Source: Heyndrickxia oleronia
GTDB lineage: Bacteria > Bacillota > Bacilli > Bacillales > Bacillaceae_C
DNA: 64,000 nucleotides
Reading direction: 5' to 3'
Assembly: GCF_017809215.1 (NCBI RefSeq)
Contig: NZ_CP065424.1
Span: 2,016,001 to 2,080,000, forward strand
A model generated the notes under the pieces. That model worked only from the letters and a program-made list of their open reading frames with translations. It was not told the DNA's origin and ran no database searches. Numbering within the stretch: the stretch's first letter is position 1; each line of letters opens with the position of its first letter. Positions 26,602-35,042 of this stretch are shown one piece after another. The position numbers and the translations under genes were made by a program.

Positions 26602-28045
26602 TGAATTATATAATCATTTTGGTTTTTCTTCATTTCGTACGGGGCAGGAGGATGTCATTTCTTCGGTTTTAAACGGCAAGGATACATTGGCATTATTGCC
26701 AACAGGTACCGGAAAATCTCTTTGTTATCAGTTACCGGGTTATTTAATGACAGGTGCTGTTTTAATCGTCTCTCCATTATTGTCCTTAATGCAGGATCAA
26801 GTAGATCAATTTCGGATGATGGGAGAAAAAAAGGTAATTGCATTGAATTCATTTCTTACATTTCAAGAACGAAAAAAATTACTAAATACATTACATTTAT
26901 ATCGTTTTATTTATATTTCACCCGAAATGCTGACAAATGAATTTGTATTAGAAAAGATTAAGAAATTGAATATCACTCTATTTGTAGTAGATGAAGCACA
27001 TTGTATTTCACAATGGGGTCATGATTTTAGACCAGATTATTTAAATTTACATGAGGTACGAGCATTACTTGGGAATCCGGTTACATTAGCTTTAACTGCT
27101 ACAGCCACAGAAGAAGTACGTGAAGATATCATTAAATATTTGCGATTAAAAAGAGTAAATCAATTAATATTCTCTGTGGATCGCCCGAATATTTCATTAA
27201 CTGTGGATAAAGTTAGGAACCATCAAATGAAGGTTAAAAAACTTTTATATTTGGTTAAACATCTACAAAAGCCTGGCATTATCTATTTTTCAAGTAAGCG
27301 TCTAGCAGAAGAAATTGCTCAATTGCTTCGCAATGAGGGCATAGGTAATATAGCAGCTTATCATGCGGGAATGGAGCAAGAGCAAAGAATACTGATACAG
27401 CAACAATTTTTAAATGATCAGATACAGATAATTTGTGCAACAAGTGCATTTGGAATGGGGGTAAATAAGGATAATATTCGCTTTGTCATTCATTTTCATA
27501 TGCCATATCAATTAGAGTCTTATTTACAGGAGATTGGTCGTGCAGGTAGAGATGGAGAACAGAGCATAGCCATTCTTTTATATGCTTCAGGGGATGAATT
27601 AATACCATTACAAATGTTCGATCAAGAACTGCCAACTGATTCTCAAATAGAACAGTTTTATAATCTATCTGATGAAAGAAAAAAGCATGTGGATCTTTTA
27701 AACTTATCTGAAATACAGCATCGTTTTTTAATATATTATAGTAAGTTATCAGAAGAACAGTCTATATTGATTAACAAAGTGAAAAAAATCCGAGATAGTA
27801 GGATTCAATATAAACAATTAAAACTGAAAGATATGATAAAATGGTTAAAATCAACCTCATGCCGTCGAAAAGATATATTAGAGTATTTTAATGAAACCCA
27901 AACCCTTCAGATTCACAACTGCTGTGATAATTGTGGCATCCAGATGGAAGAGTTTGAAATGGAAATAGTAGAGTCAATTAATGAGGAGCAACAGAAAACT
28001 TGGCAGTCCATGCTAGGTCATTTATTGCTGAGAGGCGAAAAATAA
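26588..28045 (+). CDS. recS: RecQ-family ATP-dependent DNA helicase RecS
   Basis: Superfamily 2 3'-5' DNA helicase. Walker A TGTGKS near residues 39-44, DEAH at 135-138 within the RecQ signature DEAHCISQWGHDFRPDY, and motif VI QEIGRAGRDGE near 315-325 are intact. A short C-terminal zinc-binding part holds Cys residues (CRRKDILEYF, then CCDNC), but there is no full winged-helix RQC or HRDC domain, which makes it a short RecQ as in B. subtilis RecS (YpbC). 485 residues. The ATG at 26588 is 6 nt from GGGG, whereas the ATG at 26582 is too close to it. Overlaps ypbB and, by one base, ypbD. Confidence 0.92.
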   Translation: MNLTDELYNHFGFSSFRTGQEDVISSVLNGKDTLALLPTGTGKSLCYQLPGYLMTGAVLIVSPLLSLMQDQVDQFRMMGEKKVIALNSFLTFQERKKLLNTLHLYRFIYISPEMLTNEFVLEKIKKLNITLFVVDEAHCISQWGHDFRPDYLNLHEVRALLGNPVTLALTATATEEVREDIIKYLRLKRVNQLIFSVDRPNISLTVDKVRNHQMKVKKLLYLVKHLQKPGIIYFSSKRLAEEIAQLLRNEGIGNIAAYHAGMEQEQRILIQQQFLNDQIQIICATSAFGMGVNKDNIRFVIHFHMPYQLESYLQEIGRAGRDGEQSIAILLYASGDELIPLQMFDQELPTDSQIEQFYNLSDERKKHVDLLNLSEIQHRFLIYYSKLSEEQSILINKVKKIRDSRIQYKQLKLKDMIKWLKSTSCRRKDILEYFNETQTLQIHNCCDNCGIQMEEFEMEIVESINEEQQKTWQSMLGHLLLRGEK

Positions 28046-28632
28046 TGAGAAAAAACAAACAATCAGATGTAATAAAGCAGTTGTCGAAACGGGAACTAAC
28101 TTTCCATTTATATATTACACAAGTGATAATCTTAACAATTTCTATCATCTCGTCTATTTTTTTATTTCACGATTATCAATCGTTTTTTCATTTATTTAAA
28201 GTAAATTCATCTATCCTATCATTGGGAGTTGTCAGTGGGATTATCATCGTTATATTAGATCTTATTTTGATGAGAGTTCTACCTCAACATTATTATGACG
28301 ATGGTGGGGTAAATGAAAAAATATTTAAAGACCGCTCATTCCTTGAGATTCTTTTTTTAGCAGCAGTCATTGCATTCAGTGAGGAGCTCCTATTTAGAGG
28401 AGTCATTCAAACGAATTTCGGAATGGTTATTGCTAGTATCGTTTTTGCCATTGCACATATTCGGTACTGGGGACATTGGTTTTTGATCGTAAACATTGTA
28501 GTTTTAAGTTTTTTGATGGGCTTGGTTTACGAGATTTCTGACCATAATGTTGTGACAACAATCGTCATGCATTTTATTGTTGATTTTTTGCTTGGTTTAA
28601 GTATCAAATATAATAACAAGACAATTAAGTAA
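28045..28632 (+). CDS. ypbD: CPBP-family intramembrane metalloprotease YpbD
   Basis: CAAX protease/bacteriocin-processing (Abi) family membrane protein with about six hydrophobic segments. Motif 1 EELLFRG holds Glu113, Glu114 and Arg118; motif 2 is AIAHIRYWGH with His138; motif 3 is around HFIVDFLLG near 184. 195 residues. Start codon ATG shares a base with the recS stop (TAATG). The substrate is unknown. The place after recS matches B. subtilis ypbD. Confidence 0.9.
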   Translation: MRKNKQSDVIKQLSKRELTFHLYITQVIILTISIISSIFLFHDYQSFFHLFKVNSSILSLGVVSGIIIVILDLILMRVLPQHYYDDGGVNEKIFKDRSFLEILFLAAVIAFSEELLFRGVIQTNFGMVIASIVFAIAHIRYWGHWFLIVNIVVLSFLMGLVYEISDHNVVTTIVMHFIVDFLLGLSIKYNNKTIK

Positions 28633-28654
28633 AGTGCAGTGGAAGTGATGAAAA

Positions 28655-29284
28655 ATGAGGACGGATCCATATAAAGATCCAATTGAGATCCATCGAAAGA
28701 AAATTGAAAAGATAAAGATGGATGAAACGAATATAGAAGAAAATGAAGATGTGCATCGTCTACCTACTAGAAGTGAATTACACGGTTCAAGAAATAAACA
28801 AAGAAAAAAGAAAAAAAGGAAAATGACTTTCCCATTATTAAGAGTACTTTTAACTTTTTTTATTTTATTACCAATTATTAGTTTTTCACTATATACATTT
28901 ATACTAAAAAAATCATTTTTTCTTGATTTAGGTGCGAAAATGGCTGGGGAAGAGGTTCCTTATGAGATTGTGTCAGCGGGAGAAAAACAGGCCAAGCAAC
29001 CTAATACATACAATAACAGTGGCTCGAATGAAAATAAAAATAGTGGTGAACAAGAGACTCAAGATGATTCTGTCGCCGAAAAAATAGATATTGAAACCAA
29101 TTCACAGACAAATAACGAAGACCAAAAAATTATTTTTCACACTGTTCAACCAAATGAAACATTGTATAGCATAGCGTTAAAATACTATCATTCCAAATCA
29201 GGGATAGATCTTATTAAACAATGGAATGATCTATCGAATGATGGCATCATTGTTGGCCAAGTGTTGGAAATTCATCTTCCTTAA
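28655..29284 (+). CDS. ypbE: LysM-domain membrane protein YpbE
   Basis: A 209-residue protein with a basic, charged N-terminal cytoplasmic part (residues 1-58), one membrane segment (~60-84), a low-complexity Asn/Glu/Ser linker, and a C-terminal LysM domain (residues ~162-209, HTVQPNETLYSIALKYY). This layout places the peptidoglycan-binding module outside the cell. Matches YpbE by position and structure. AAGTGATG-region weak ribosome-binding site; the first ATG is used. Role unknown, perhaps envelope anchoring. Confidence 0.85.
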   Translation: MRTDPYKDPIEIHRKKIEKIKMDETNIEENEDVHRLPTRSELHGSRNKQRKKKKRKMTFPLLRVLLTFFILLPIISFSLYTFILKKSFFLDLGAKMAGEEVPYEIVSAGEKQAKQPNTYNNSGSNENKNSGEQETQDDSVAEKIDIETNSQTNNEDQKIIFHTVQPNETLYSIALKYYHSKSGIDLIKQWNDLSNDGIIVGQVLEIHLP

Positions 29285-29299
29285 TAAGTTTAAAGTGTA

Positions 29300-29335
29300 T
29301 TAGGGTGAAAGGTAGTCTCAATCCGATCACCCTAA
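29300..29335 (+). repeat. Hairpin after ypbE
   Basis: TTAGGGTGA pairs with TCACCCTAA around an 18-base loop. No T-run on either strand, so it is a stem of uncertain use rather than a classical terminator. Confidence 0.4.
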
Positions 29336-29443
29336 AAATATGGCATTGGTGACTTTCCCCTCAATTAAAAATTAAGTGAACCTCTATTTTTGGTATACCT
29401 ATTTGGACTGGTTCATACAATGAATTTGAAAGGGGGAGTTGCC

Positions 29444-29896
29444 ATGGAATCTACTATTTTATCACTTAAGCAAACTGACCAAGCTACAAAACAAATGCTG
29501 CAAAATCTTGTCAACAGGAAAATAAAATTTGATCGTTTAAAGCAGCAACATATATTGCTTTTAACAATTAGCGTATTTTACAGTTTTGGATGTCTTTATT
29601 TTTTATATTATCGTATTCTTGAACCATATTCGTATTCATTTTCAGAGATCTTTTCTATTCTGGTGGGAGACAATACACATTTGCTATTTATTTTTCTTGC
29701 TATAGGATTATTCGGAGCGACAAAGGTGCTATATGATAAAAAAGAAAAAGCTGAAAAAGAGTATCATGAATTAAGATGTGAAATTGTTGATCGTAGTAAA
29801 GATTTATGGAAAAATGATGCTTGGGCTTCTAGATATATAGTTTTTGAAATCATGAAAGCAAAGTTTAATATAAATTTATACCATGAAAGTAAATAG
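29444..29896 (+). CDS. ypbF: YpbF (DUF2663) membrane protein
   Basis: A 150-residue protein with two membrane segments (residues ~38-58 and ~75-93) between charged cytoplasmic ends, as in the DUF2663/YpbF family. The ATG at 29444 is preferred, with AAAGGGGGAG 7 nt upstream, over a frame open from 29390. Position between ypbE and ypbG-like genes agrees with B. subtilis. Function unknown. It is convergent with the cotJ operon, 15 bp away. Confidence 0.82.
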   Translation: MESTILSLKQTDQATKQMLQNLVNRKIKFDRLKQQHILLLTISVFYSFGCLYFLYYRILEPYSYSFSEIFSILVGDNTHLLFIFLAIGLFGATKVLYDKKEKAEKEYHELRCEIVDRSKDLWKNDAWASRYIVFEIMKAKFNINLYHESK

Positions 29897-29911
29897 AGGA
29901 ATATGAAATAT

Positions 29912-30481
29912 TTAAAATATTTTTTTCTTTCCTCTTTCTTCTTTTAATATTTCAACTGCCTCACGGAATCGCTGAGAATGAACTACTTCACGCTCCCTTA
30001 AAAACCTTAAAGTATCATTAATATCAGGATCATCACTCATATTAATTATCCATTGATAAGTCGCCCGAGCTTTTTCTTCCGCAGCAATATCTTCGTATAA
30101 ATCAGCAATGGGATCACCTTTAGCTTGGATATGTGCAGCTGTCCAAGGTACTCCTGCAGCATTTTCATAATAAAGAGCTTTATCATGGTCTGCATAATGT
30201 GCACCCAAACCTGCTGCTTTCATTTGATCAGGTGTTGCATCCTTTGTTAATTTGTACACCATCGTTGCAATCATTTCAAGATGAGCAAATTCCTCAGTTC
30301 CAATATCTGTTAGTAACCCTATAACTTTATCCGGGATTGTATATCTTTGGTTTAAATAACGAAGTGCTGCAGCAAGTTCTCCATCCGCACCGCCGTATTG
30401 CTCAATTAAGAATTTTGCAAGCATTGGGTTACATTGACCAACTTTAACTGGGTACTGGAGCTTTTTCTCATAAACCCACAT
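29912..30481 (-). CDS. cotJC: Spore coat protein CotJC (manganese-catalase family)
   Basis: A 189-residue member of the Mn-catalase (ferritin-like) family. Metal-ligand Glu and His residues are visible in GTEEFAHLEMIATMVYK (near 65-81) and EKARATYQWI, EREVVHSQRF (near 135-175). In B. subtilis CotJC is a coat component that interacts with CotJA; some homologues have catalase-like activity. GGAGTG precedes the ATG. Last gene of cotJA-cotJB-cotJC on the minus strand. Confidence 0.95.
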   Translation of the reverse strand: MWVYEKKLQYPVKVGQCNPMLAKFLIEQYGGADGELAAALRYLNQRYTIPDKVIGLLTDIGTEEFAHLEMIATMVYKLTKDATPDQMKAAGLGAHYADHDKALYYENAAGVPWTAAHIQAKGDPIADLYEDIAAEEKARATYQWIINMSDDPDINDTLRFLREREVVHSQRFREAVEILKEERGKKKIF

Positions 30482-30519
30482 GAATGATCTTCACTCCTTT
30501 GTATTTATTATTAGTCTAT

Positions 30520-30780
30520 TTAAACTTGCCATGGCCAAGGTGCATCCTTCCAATTCCATGGATAATCAGAATAACTATAACCAAAGTTAGTCAGCGGTCC
30601 AAACAGCTTTTCAAACTCCTTTTTTAGTTTCTTTCTGTGGTGTACAAATTGGTTGTATTGTTGAACAGCATCCTGGTCTTTTGGATGAGTGTCCAAATAC
30701 AATGTCAATTCAACTATTACAAAATCAATAGCCTGAAGTTCCTCAAGTTTTTGATAATATTCAGGAGGTACTTGTTTCAT
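30520..30780 (-). CDS. cotJB: Spore coat protein CotJB
   Basis: An 86-residue protein with the family core LEELQAIDFVIVELTLYLDTHP and a Trp/Pro-rich end (DYPWNWKDAPWPWQV). The ATG at 30780 is chosen by alignment to B. subtilis CotJB; AAAGGAG lies 11 nt upstream, inside cotJA's last codons. An upstream GTG at 30792 would sit on that site. Middle gene of cotJABC, needed for normal incorporation of CotJ proteins into the inner coat. Confidence 0.92.
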   Translation of the reverse strand: MKQVPPEYYQKLEELQAIDFVIVELTLYLDTHPKDQDAVQQYNQFVHHRKKLKKEFEKLFGPLTNFGYSYSDYPWNWKDAPWPWQV

Positions 30781-30788
30781 CACTCGGT

Positions 30789-31007
30789 TCACTCCTTTGC
30801 TCGTTCATACGGACTATAGTAAGGATCATATAATGGTTGCCAAAGTGTTCCTTTTCTTAATGCTTCTAATGGTGGGAATTGTGGTAAATTTGGTGGTTGA
30901 AAGCCCATATATAAATTGGGTGGTGTTGAATAGGTTTTTACCTTTATCGGTGGACAAGGATCAAATGGACTAATATAAGGTTTGTAACTTTTATAAAATG
31001 AATGCAT
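30789..31007 (-). CDS. cotJA: Spore coat protein CotJA
   Basis: A 72-residue, Pro/Tyr-rich coat peptide (SYKPYISPFDPCPPI, LYDPYYSPYERAKE) typical of CotJA. AGGGAGGAAG before the ATG is a strong ribosome-binding site. First gene of the minus-strand cotJ operon; in B. subtilis transcribed by sigma-E in the mother cell. Confidence 0.93.
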   Translation of the reverse strand: MHSFYKSYKPYISPFDPCPPIKVKTYSTPPNLYMGFQPPNLPQFPPLEALRKGTLWQPLYDPYYSPYERAKE

Positions 31008-31037
31008 CTTCTTCCCTCCTTGTATTTGTCATCATTT

Positions 31038-31066
31038 AATTTTATGGGAGAGATTTGTCCTACATG
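31038..31066 (-). promoter_or_regulatory. Possible sigma-E promoter of cotJABC
   Basis: On the minus strand CATAAAATT (31046-31038) resembles the sigma-E -10 CATACAnT, and CATGTA (31066-31061) lies about 14 nt upstream. The -35 match is poor. Confidence 0.3.
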
Positions 31067-31193
31067 TCATTAAAATAAAGACAATAAAATAAAAATGTAT
31101 ATTTAAGCAAAAAAGCGAATCTACATAAAGGGAATATTTCATTGTTTGTAGAATATATATTCATGGTGAAATCTATCTTATGAGGTGAAAGTG

Positions 31194-31826
31194 ATGTTCG
31201 CAAAAAATATTATGATTCCAAAATCTCAATGCTTTTATGTTCATGCTGAAGATTCAATTGAAGAAGCATTGGAAGTACTAAGAAAAAAGCAAGTTGATGG
31301 TTTGCCTGTCTTAAATGGGGATGAATATGTAGGTATGATTACGCATTATCATATATATAGGAATTATTTTAATTCAGAGCTCAATAAAGAAGAGTATTTA
31401 AAAACAGTAAAGGTAAAGGAAATTGCAACCCATCAGGAAATCTTTTTCCAGGGTAATGAAATTTTTGAAAATACATTAGTTGAATTGAAGGATTTTCCTT
31501 TATTTGCGGTAGTAGATGAGAATAGAAAATTTCTAGGAGTTGTAACTAGATTTGATGTAATCGAACAATTCCAAAGTGCCTTTGGAATTAAACGTCCAGG
31601 GATTCGGATTGCATTTAGTTCAGTGGAAGTAGAAGGTAGAATTGCAAGATTAGCTAATATTATACAGCAGTATCATGAATCAGTAATCTCTTTAGTAACG
31701 TTTGATGAAACAGATAAATTGGTAAGAAGAATTATTTTAAAAATAGAAAAACGAGATAATATTAAAAAGTTTACGGATAGTTTAGAAGATGCAGGATTTA
31801 GAATCTTAAATATTACTGAAGATTAA
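31194..31826 (+). CDS. CBS-pair protein with C-terminal ACT-like domain
   Basis: A 210-residue soluble protein. Two CBS motifs lie at residues ~5-55 and ~75-125 (AEDSIEEALEVLRKKQVDGLPVL and a second with FAVVDENRKFLGVVTRFDVIE), followed by an ACT-like region at ~135-210 (IRIAFSSVEVEGRIARLANII). This is the AcuB layout, but similarity to AcuB is only structural. CBS pairs commonly bind adenine nucleotides or c-di-AMP. The ATG at 31194 has GAGG 8 nt upstream; the GTG at 31185 overlaps it. Single gene followed by a terminator. I do not recognise a specific role. Confidence 0.75.
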   Translation: MFAKNIMIPKSQCFYVHAEDSIEEALEVLRKKQVDGLPVLNGDEYVGMITHYHIYRNYFNSELNKEEYLKTVKVKEIATHQEIFFQGNEIFENTLVELKDFPLFAVVDENRKFLGVVTRFDVIEQFQSAFGIKRPGIRIAFSSVEVEGRIARLANIIQQYHESVISLVTFDETDKLVRRIILKIEKRDNIKKFTDSLEDAGFRILNITED

Positions 31827-31833
31827 ATAAAAG

Positions 31834-31870
31834 AGGCAGTTGATCTTAAATGGTCAACTGCCTTTTTTTT
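31834..31870 (+). terminator. Terminator after the CBS gene
   Basis: AGGCAGTTGA (31834-31843) pairs with TCAACTGCCT (31854-31863), then T-run. Confidence 0.9.
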
Positions 31871-31993
31871 GCCGCAGCTCTAATTAAAAAGATGAGTTAA
31901 TAGGATAAGTGGAAAAATTGCTTGCAATTGTGTCGATTACCAACATTTATGGTATGATTTATTAGTAATTGATCCAAATTATTGGAGGAAAAC

Positions 31994-32761
31994 ATGATTT
32001 ATTGGTTAATTTTTATGATGGTAATAATTGCTGGAGTATTACTAGTAGTTTATATGGTGACAGAAGCTTTTCAGAATAATGTTCAATATCATACATTTGA
32101 ATTTAATAATTTTCCAAAATCTTTTAAGAAGCTTAGACTGTTTTTCATTTCTGATATACACCGGCGTAATATTCATTCATCTATCATTAAGCAGTCTTTA
32201 GGGAAGGTAGATTTTGTAATAATTGGTGGTGACTTAGCTGAACAAGGTGTTCCACTGACAAGAATCGATGAAAATCTTCGCAAATTAAAAATGCTTGGTC
32301 CAATTTATTTTATATGGGGAAATAATGATTATGAAATTGATGAAGCTAAATTATTTCGTATTTTTAAGAAATATGATGTGAAAATGCTGAGGAATGATGT
32401 TGATTTTCTCCAATCAAAAGCAGGAGAAAAAATTGCGATTATTGGAATTGATGATATCTCGCAAGAGCAGGATGATTTACATAAAGCAATGGCAAAGATT
32501 AGTGAACCATGTTTTCAAATTTTATTGAGTCATAACCCTGATATTACTCAAAAAATGTTTGATTTTGATACAATCTCATTTATTCTTAGTGGACATACGC
32601 ACGGTGGCCAGATCCGTATTTTAGGTTATACACCTTATAAAAAAGGTGGGGTGTATAAATACTCAGATATCATTCAATTAGTAAGCAATGGTTACGGAAC
32701 ATCATTATTTCCTTTAAGACTTGGTGCCAAACCTGAAGCCCATATCATTACTTTAAAATGA
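31994..32761 (+). CDS. ypbG: Membrane-anchored metallophosphoesterase YpbG
   Basis: Calcineurin-like phosphoesterase. One N-terminal membrane segment (residues ~3-23). Metal-site motifs in order: SDIHRR (near 53), GGDL (near 80), GNND (near 112), LSHNPD (near 178) and SGHTHGGQ (near 200). 255 residues, as for YpbG. GGAGGAAA before the ATG at 31994. The family includes UDP-2,3-diacylglucosamine and nucleotide phosphoesterases; substrate here unknown. Located upstream of ypbH as in B. subtilis. Confidence 0.88.
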   Translation: MIYWLIFMMVIIAGVLLVVYMVTEAFQNNVQYHTFEFNNFPKSFKKLRLFFISDIHRRNIHSSIIKQSLGKVDFVIIGGDLAEQGVPLTRIDENLRKLKMLGPIYFIWGNNDYEIDEAKLFRIFKKYDVKMLRNDVDFLQSKAGEKIAIIGIDDISQEQDDLHKAMAKISEPCFQILLSHNPDITQKMFDFDTISFILSGHTHGGQIRILGYTPYKKGGVYKYSDIIQLVSNGYGTSLFPLRLGAKPEAHIITLK

Positions 32762-32820
32762 ACTTTCTCCCCATTTTTACATAGTATGGTCATAGAAGCC
32801 ATATCAGGGGGCGGAAATAA

Positions 32821-33372
32821 ATGAAATTAGAACGATTATCACGAAATAAAATAAAATACTCGATTACATTTGAAGAGTTATCTGATAAAGGATTTTTAAC
32901 AGATGAGTTTGAATCATTTATATGGTATGACCTTTTTGATGAGATGGTTGAAATTGCAAAAAAAGAATATCAGTGTGAAATTACCGATACGATCTCAATT
33001 GAAATATTCTCACTAAGTTCAATGGAAATTGTTTTAATATTAACTATGGATGAGAAATCAATGAATGAAGAGCAATCAACGAATCATTTAATTCCAACAT
33101 TTATTCCAGATAGTGTTTTTTGCTTTGAATCAATTGAAGATGTTATTCAACTTGCACAATGCTTTGAAAATTTGCAAATACGTTTGAATAGTAAATTAAT
33201 GGTTTTCGAAGATCAATATTATTTTAAGATACCAAATACTAAGGCAGTAAATGTACTTTGTGAAGAGTATGGAATTGAATCAACTATGTCTATAGAAATG
33301 GTAGAGGAATATGGAATGGTGATTATTGAAAATAATGCTTTACCGGTACTTTTAAGTTATTTCAACCAATAA
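32821..33372 (+). CDS. ypbH: MecA-family adaptor protein YpbH (MecB)
   Basis: A 183-residue paralogue of MecA, the adaptor that delivers substrates to ClpCP. The N-terminal domain opens MKLERLSRNKIKYSITFEEL, as in MecA/YpbH, and the C-terminal domain (~100-183, FESIEDVIQLAQCFE) matches the ClpC-binding part. A short acidic linker joins them. GGGGGCGG before the ATG. Position between ypbG and gudB fits ypbH. In B. subtilis YpbH binds ClpC and affects competence and sporulation mildly. Confidence 0.9.
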   Translation: MKLERLSRNKIKYSITFEELSDKGFLTDEFESFIWYDLFDEMVEIAKKEYQCEITDTISIEIFSLSSMEIVLILTMDEKSMNEEQSTNHLIPTFIPDSVFCFESIEDVIQLAQCFENLQIRLNSKLMVFEDQYYFKIPNTKAVNVLCEEYGIESTMSIEMVEEYGMVIIENNALPVLLSYFNQ

Positions 33373-33383
33373 CAACCATAAAT

Positions 33384-33419
33384 GGGGCGATGAGAATTTT
33401 TTCTATTGCCCTATTTTTT
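33384..33419 (+). terminator. Terminator after ypbH
   Basis: GGGGCGAT pairs with ATTGCCC (G-U pairs included) around a T-rich loop; TATTTTTTG follows. Confidence 0.6.
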
Positions 33420-33451
33420 GTCAGTTTTACTAAGCAAATCTAAATCTAGTT

Positions 33452-33466
33452 TGATAGCGTTTGCAA
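33452..33466 (+). promoter_or_regulatory. cre site (CcpA operator) upstream of gudB
   Basis: The minus strand reads TTGCAAACGCTATCA, which fits every position of the CcpA consensus WTGNAANCGNWNNCW. It ends 26 bp upstream of the -35 box of gudB and does not overlap it. Confidence 0.6.
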
Positions 33467-33492
33467 AAATTTAAAAAGTATAATTTTAAGTC

Positions 33493-33520
33493 TTGCATAA
33501 ATGCAGTAAAAGTGTATACT
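33493..33520 (+). promoter_or_regulatory. Sigma-A promoter of gudB
   Basis: TTGCAT (33493-33498) and TATACT (33515-33520) are 16 nt apart, 53 bp upstream of the start codon. Confidence 0.6.
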
Positions 33521-33573
33521 ATGTCTGAAAGGATGATACACATCAACGAGTGATTTTTAGGAGGTTTGCAACA

Positions 33574-34851
33574 ATGGCAGCCGATTTGGGTGCAGATAAT
33601 CAAGCATTTGACGAAAAGCATGATGTTTTAAAATCAACACAAACAGTAATTCATAAGGCACTAGAAAAACTAGGGTACCCTGAAGAAGTATATGAGCTTC
33701 TAAAAGAACCAATCCGTATGCTAACAGTAAAAATACCTGTTCGAATGGATGATGGCTCTGTAAAAATCTTTACGGGGTATCGTGCCCAACACAATGATGC
33801 TGTGGGTCCAACAAAAGGTGGGATACGTTTCCATCCGAATGTTTCTGAAAAAGAAGTAAAAGCGTTATCAATTTGGATGACATTAAAATGTGGAATTGTT
33901 AACTTACCGTATGGTGGCGGTAAAGGAGGAATCATTTGCGACCCTCGTGAAATGTCATTTCGTGAACTTGAGGCATTAAGTCGTGGATATGTTCGAGCAA
34001 TTAGCCAAATCGTAGGACCAACAAAGGATATTCCTGCTCCGGATGTTTTCACAAACTCTCAAATTATGGCATGGATGATGGACGAGTATAGCAGAATCGA
34101 TGAATTTAATTCACCAGGTTTTATTACTGGTAAACCATTAGTATTAGGTGGATCTCACGGTCGTGAAACTGCTACAGCTAAAGGAGTAACCATCTGTATT
34201 CGCGAAGCAGCAAAAAAACGCGGTATTAATTTAGAAGGTGCTCGTGTTGTTGTACAGGGATTCGGAAATGCAGGAAGCTTCCTATCGAAGTTCATGCATG
34301 ATGCAGGAGCAAAAGTCATCGGAATCTCAGATGCATATGGTGCCCTTTATGATCCTAATGGTTTAGATATTGACTACTTACTTGACCGTCGTGATAGCTT
34401 TGGTACAGTAACAAAGCTTTTTGACAATACCATTTCAAATAAAGAATTACTAGAATTAGATTGTGATATTTTAGTCCCTGCTGCTATTGAAAATCAAATA
34501 ACAGAAGAAAATGCACATAATATTCGTGCACAAATTGTTGTAGAAGCTGCTAATGGTCCAACTACATTAGAAGCGACACAAATACTTACTGATCGTGGTA
34601 TTTTATTAGTACCTGATGTTTTAGCCTCTGCTGGTGGAGTAACCGTTTCTTATTTTGAGTGGGTACAGAATAACCAAGGATACTATTGGACAGAGGAAGA
34701 AATAGATGAGAAACTTGAAAAAGTCTTAGTGCAGTCATTTGAAAATGTTTACAATACTGCTGAGACGAGAAGAGTCGATATGAGACTAGCTGCATATATG
34801 GTTGGTGTTAGAAAATCTGCAGAAGCTTCTCGCTTTAGAGGTTGGATTTAA
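33574..34851 (+). CDS. gudB: NAD-type glutamate dehydrogenase
   Basis: Catalyses oxidative deamination of glutamate to 2-oxoglutarate; hexameric, cytosolic. The substrate-binding domain includes GPTKGGIRFHP and the catalytic lysine motif LPYGGGKGGI (near 111-120); the Rossmann domain has GFGNAG (near 229-234). 425 residues, the length of RocG and GudB. AGGAGG precedes the ATG at 33574. The place between ypbH and ypdA is that of gudB in B. subtilis. No in-frame triplet duplication like the one that inactivates gudB in domesticated B. subtilis is evident, although I can only judge this by the intact conserved motifs. A cre site lies upstream. Confidence 0.95.
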   Translation: MAADLGADNQAFDEKHDVLKSTQTVIHKALEKLGYPEEVYELLKEPIRMLTVKIPVRMDDGSVKIFTGYRAQHNDAVGPTKGGIRFHPNVSEKEVKALSIWMTLKCGIVNLPYGGGKGGIICDPREMSFRELEALSRGYVRAISQIVGPTKDIPAPDVFTNSQIMAWMMDEYSRIDEFNSPGFITGKPLVLGGSHGRETATAKGVTICIREAAKKRGINLEGARVVVQGFGNAGSFLSKFMHDAGAKVIGISDAYGALYDPNGLDIDYLLDRRDSFGTVTKLFDNTISNKELLELDCDILVPAAIENQITEENAHNIRAQIVVEAANGPTTLEATQILTDRGILLVPDVLASAGGVTVSYFEWVQNNQGYYWTEEEIDEKLEKVLVQSFENVYNTAETRRVDMRLAAYMVGVRKSAEASRFRGWI

Positions 34852-34904
34852 ACGAATTATACATGGACTTTTCCATATCATTTTAAATCATTGCATGAAA
34901 ATAG

Positions 34905-34938
34905 AAAATCTCCTATCATTATGGATGGGAGATTTTTT
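34905..34938 (+). terminator. Terminator after gudB
   Basis: AAATCTCCTATC pairs with GATGGGAGATTT (one G-U), followed by T-run. Confidence 0.85.
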
Positions 34939-34995
34939 GATTTTAATTAACAGTTCGGTACTGTCTAGTAATAATATAAAAAGTGAATATGGAAC

Positions 34996-35019
34996 ATTTT
35001 GTTCTTTCATGAACAAAAT
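34996..35019. repeat. Inverted repeat upstream of ypdA
   Basis: ATTTTGTTC (34996-35004) and GAACAAAAT (35011-35019) are perfect complements, 6 bp apart, 24 bp before the ypdA start. It could be an operator or mRNA hairpin. The half-site spacing excludes the usual Bacillus LexA box. Confidence 0.4.
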
Positions 35020-35042
35020 AGTGTATAAGAGGTGACCAAAAC

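Noticed and set aside
33651..34052. Long minus-strand open frame opposite gudB
   Set aside because: It lies wholly within the well-conserved gudB coding region, has no ribosome-binding site, and its product is not like any family I know; it is a shadow of codon bias on the other strand.
35001..35014. Possible LexA (SOS) box GTTC-N6-GAAC
   Set aside because: The Bacillus LexA box is CGAAC-N4-GTTCG with opposite half-site order and a different spacing.
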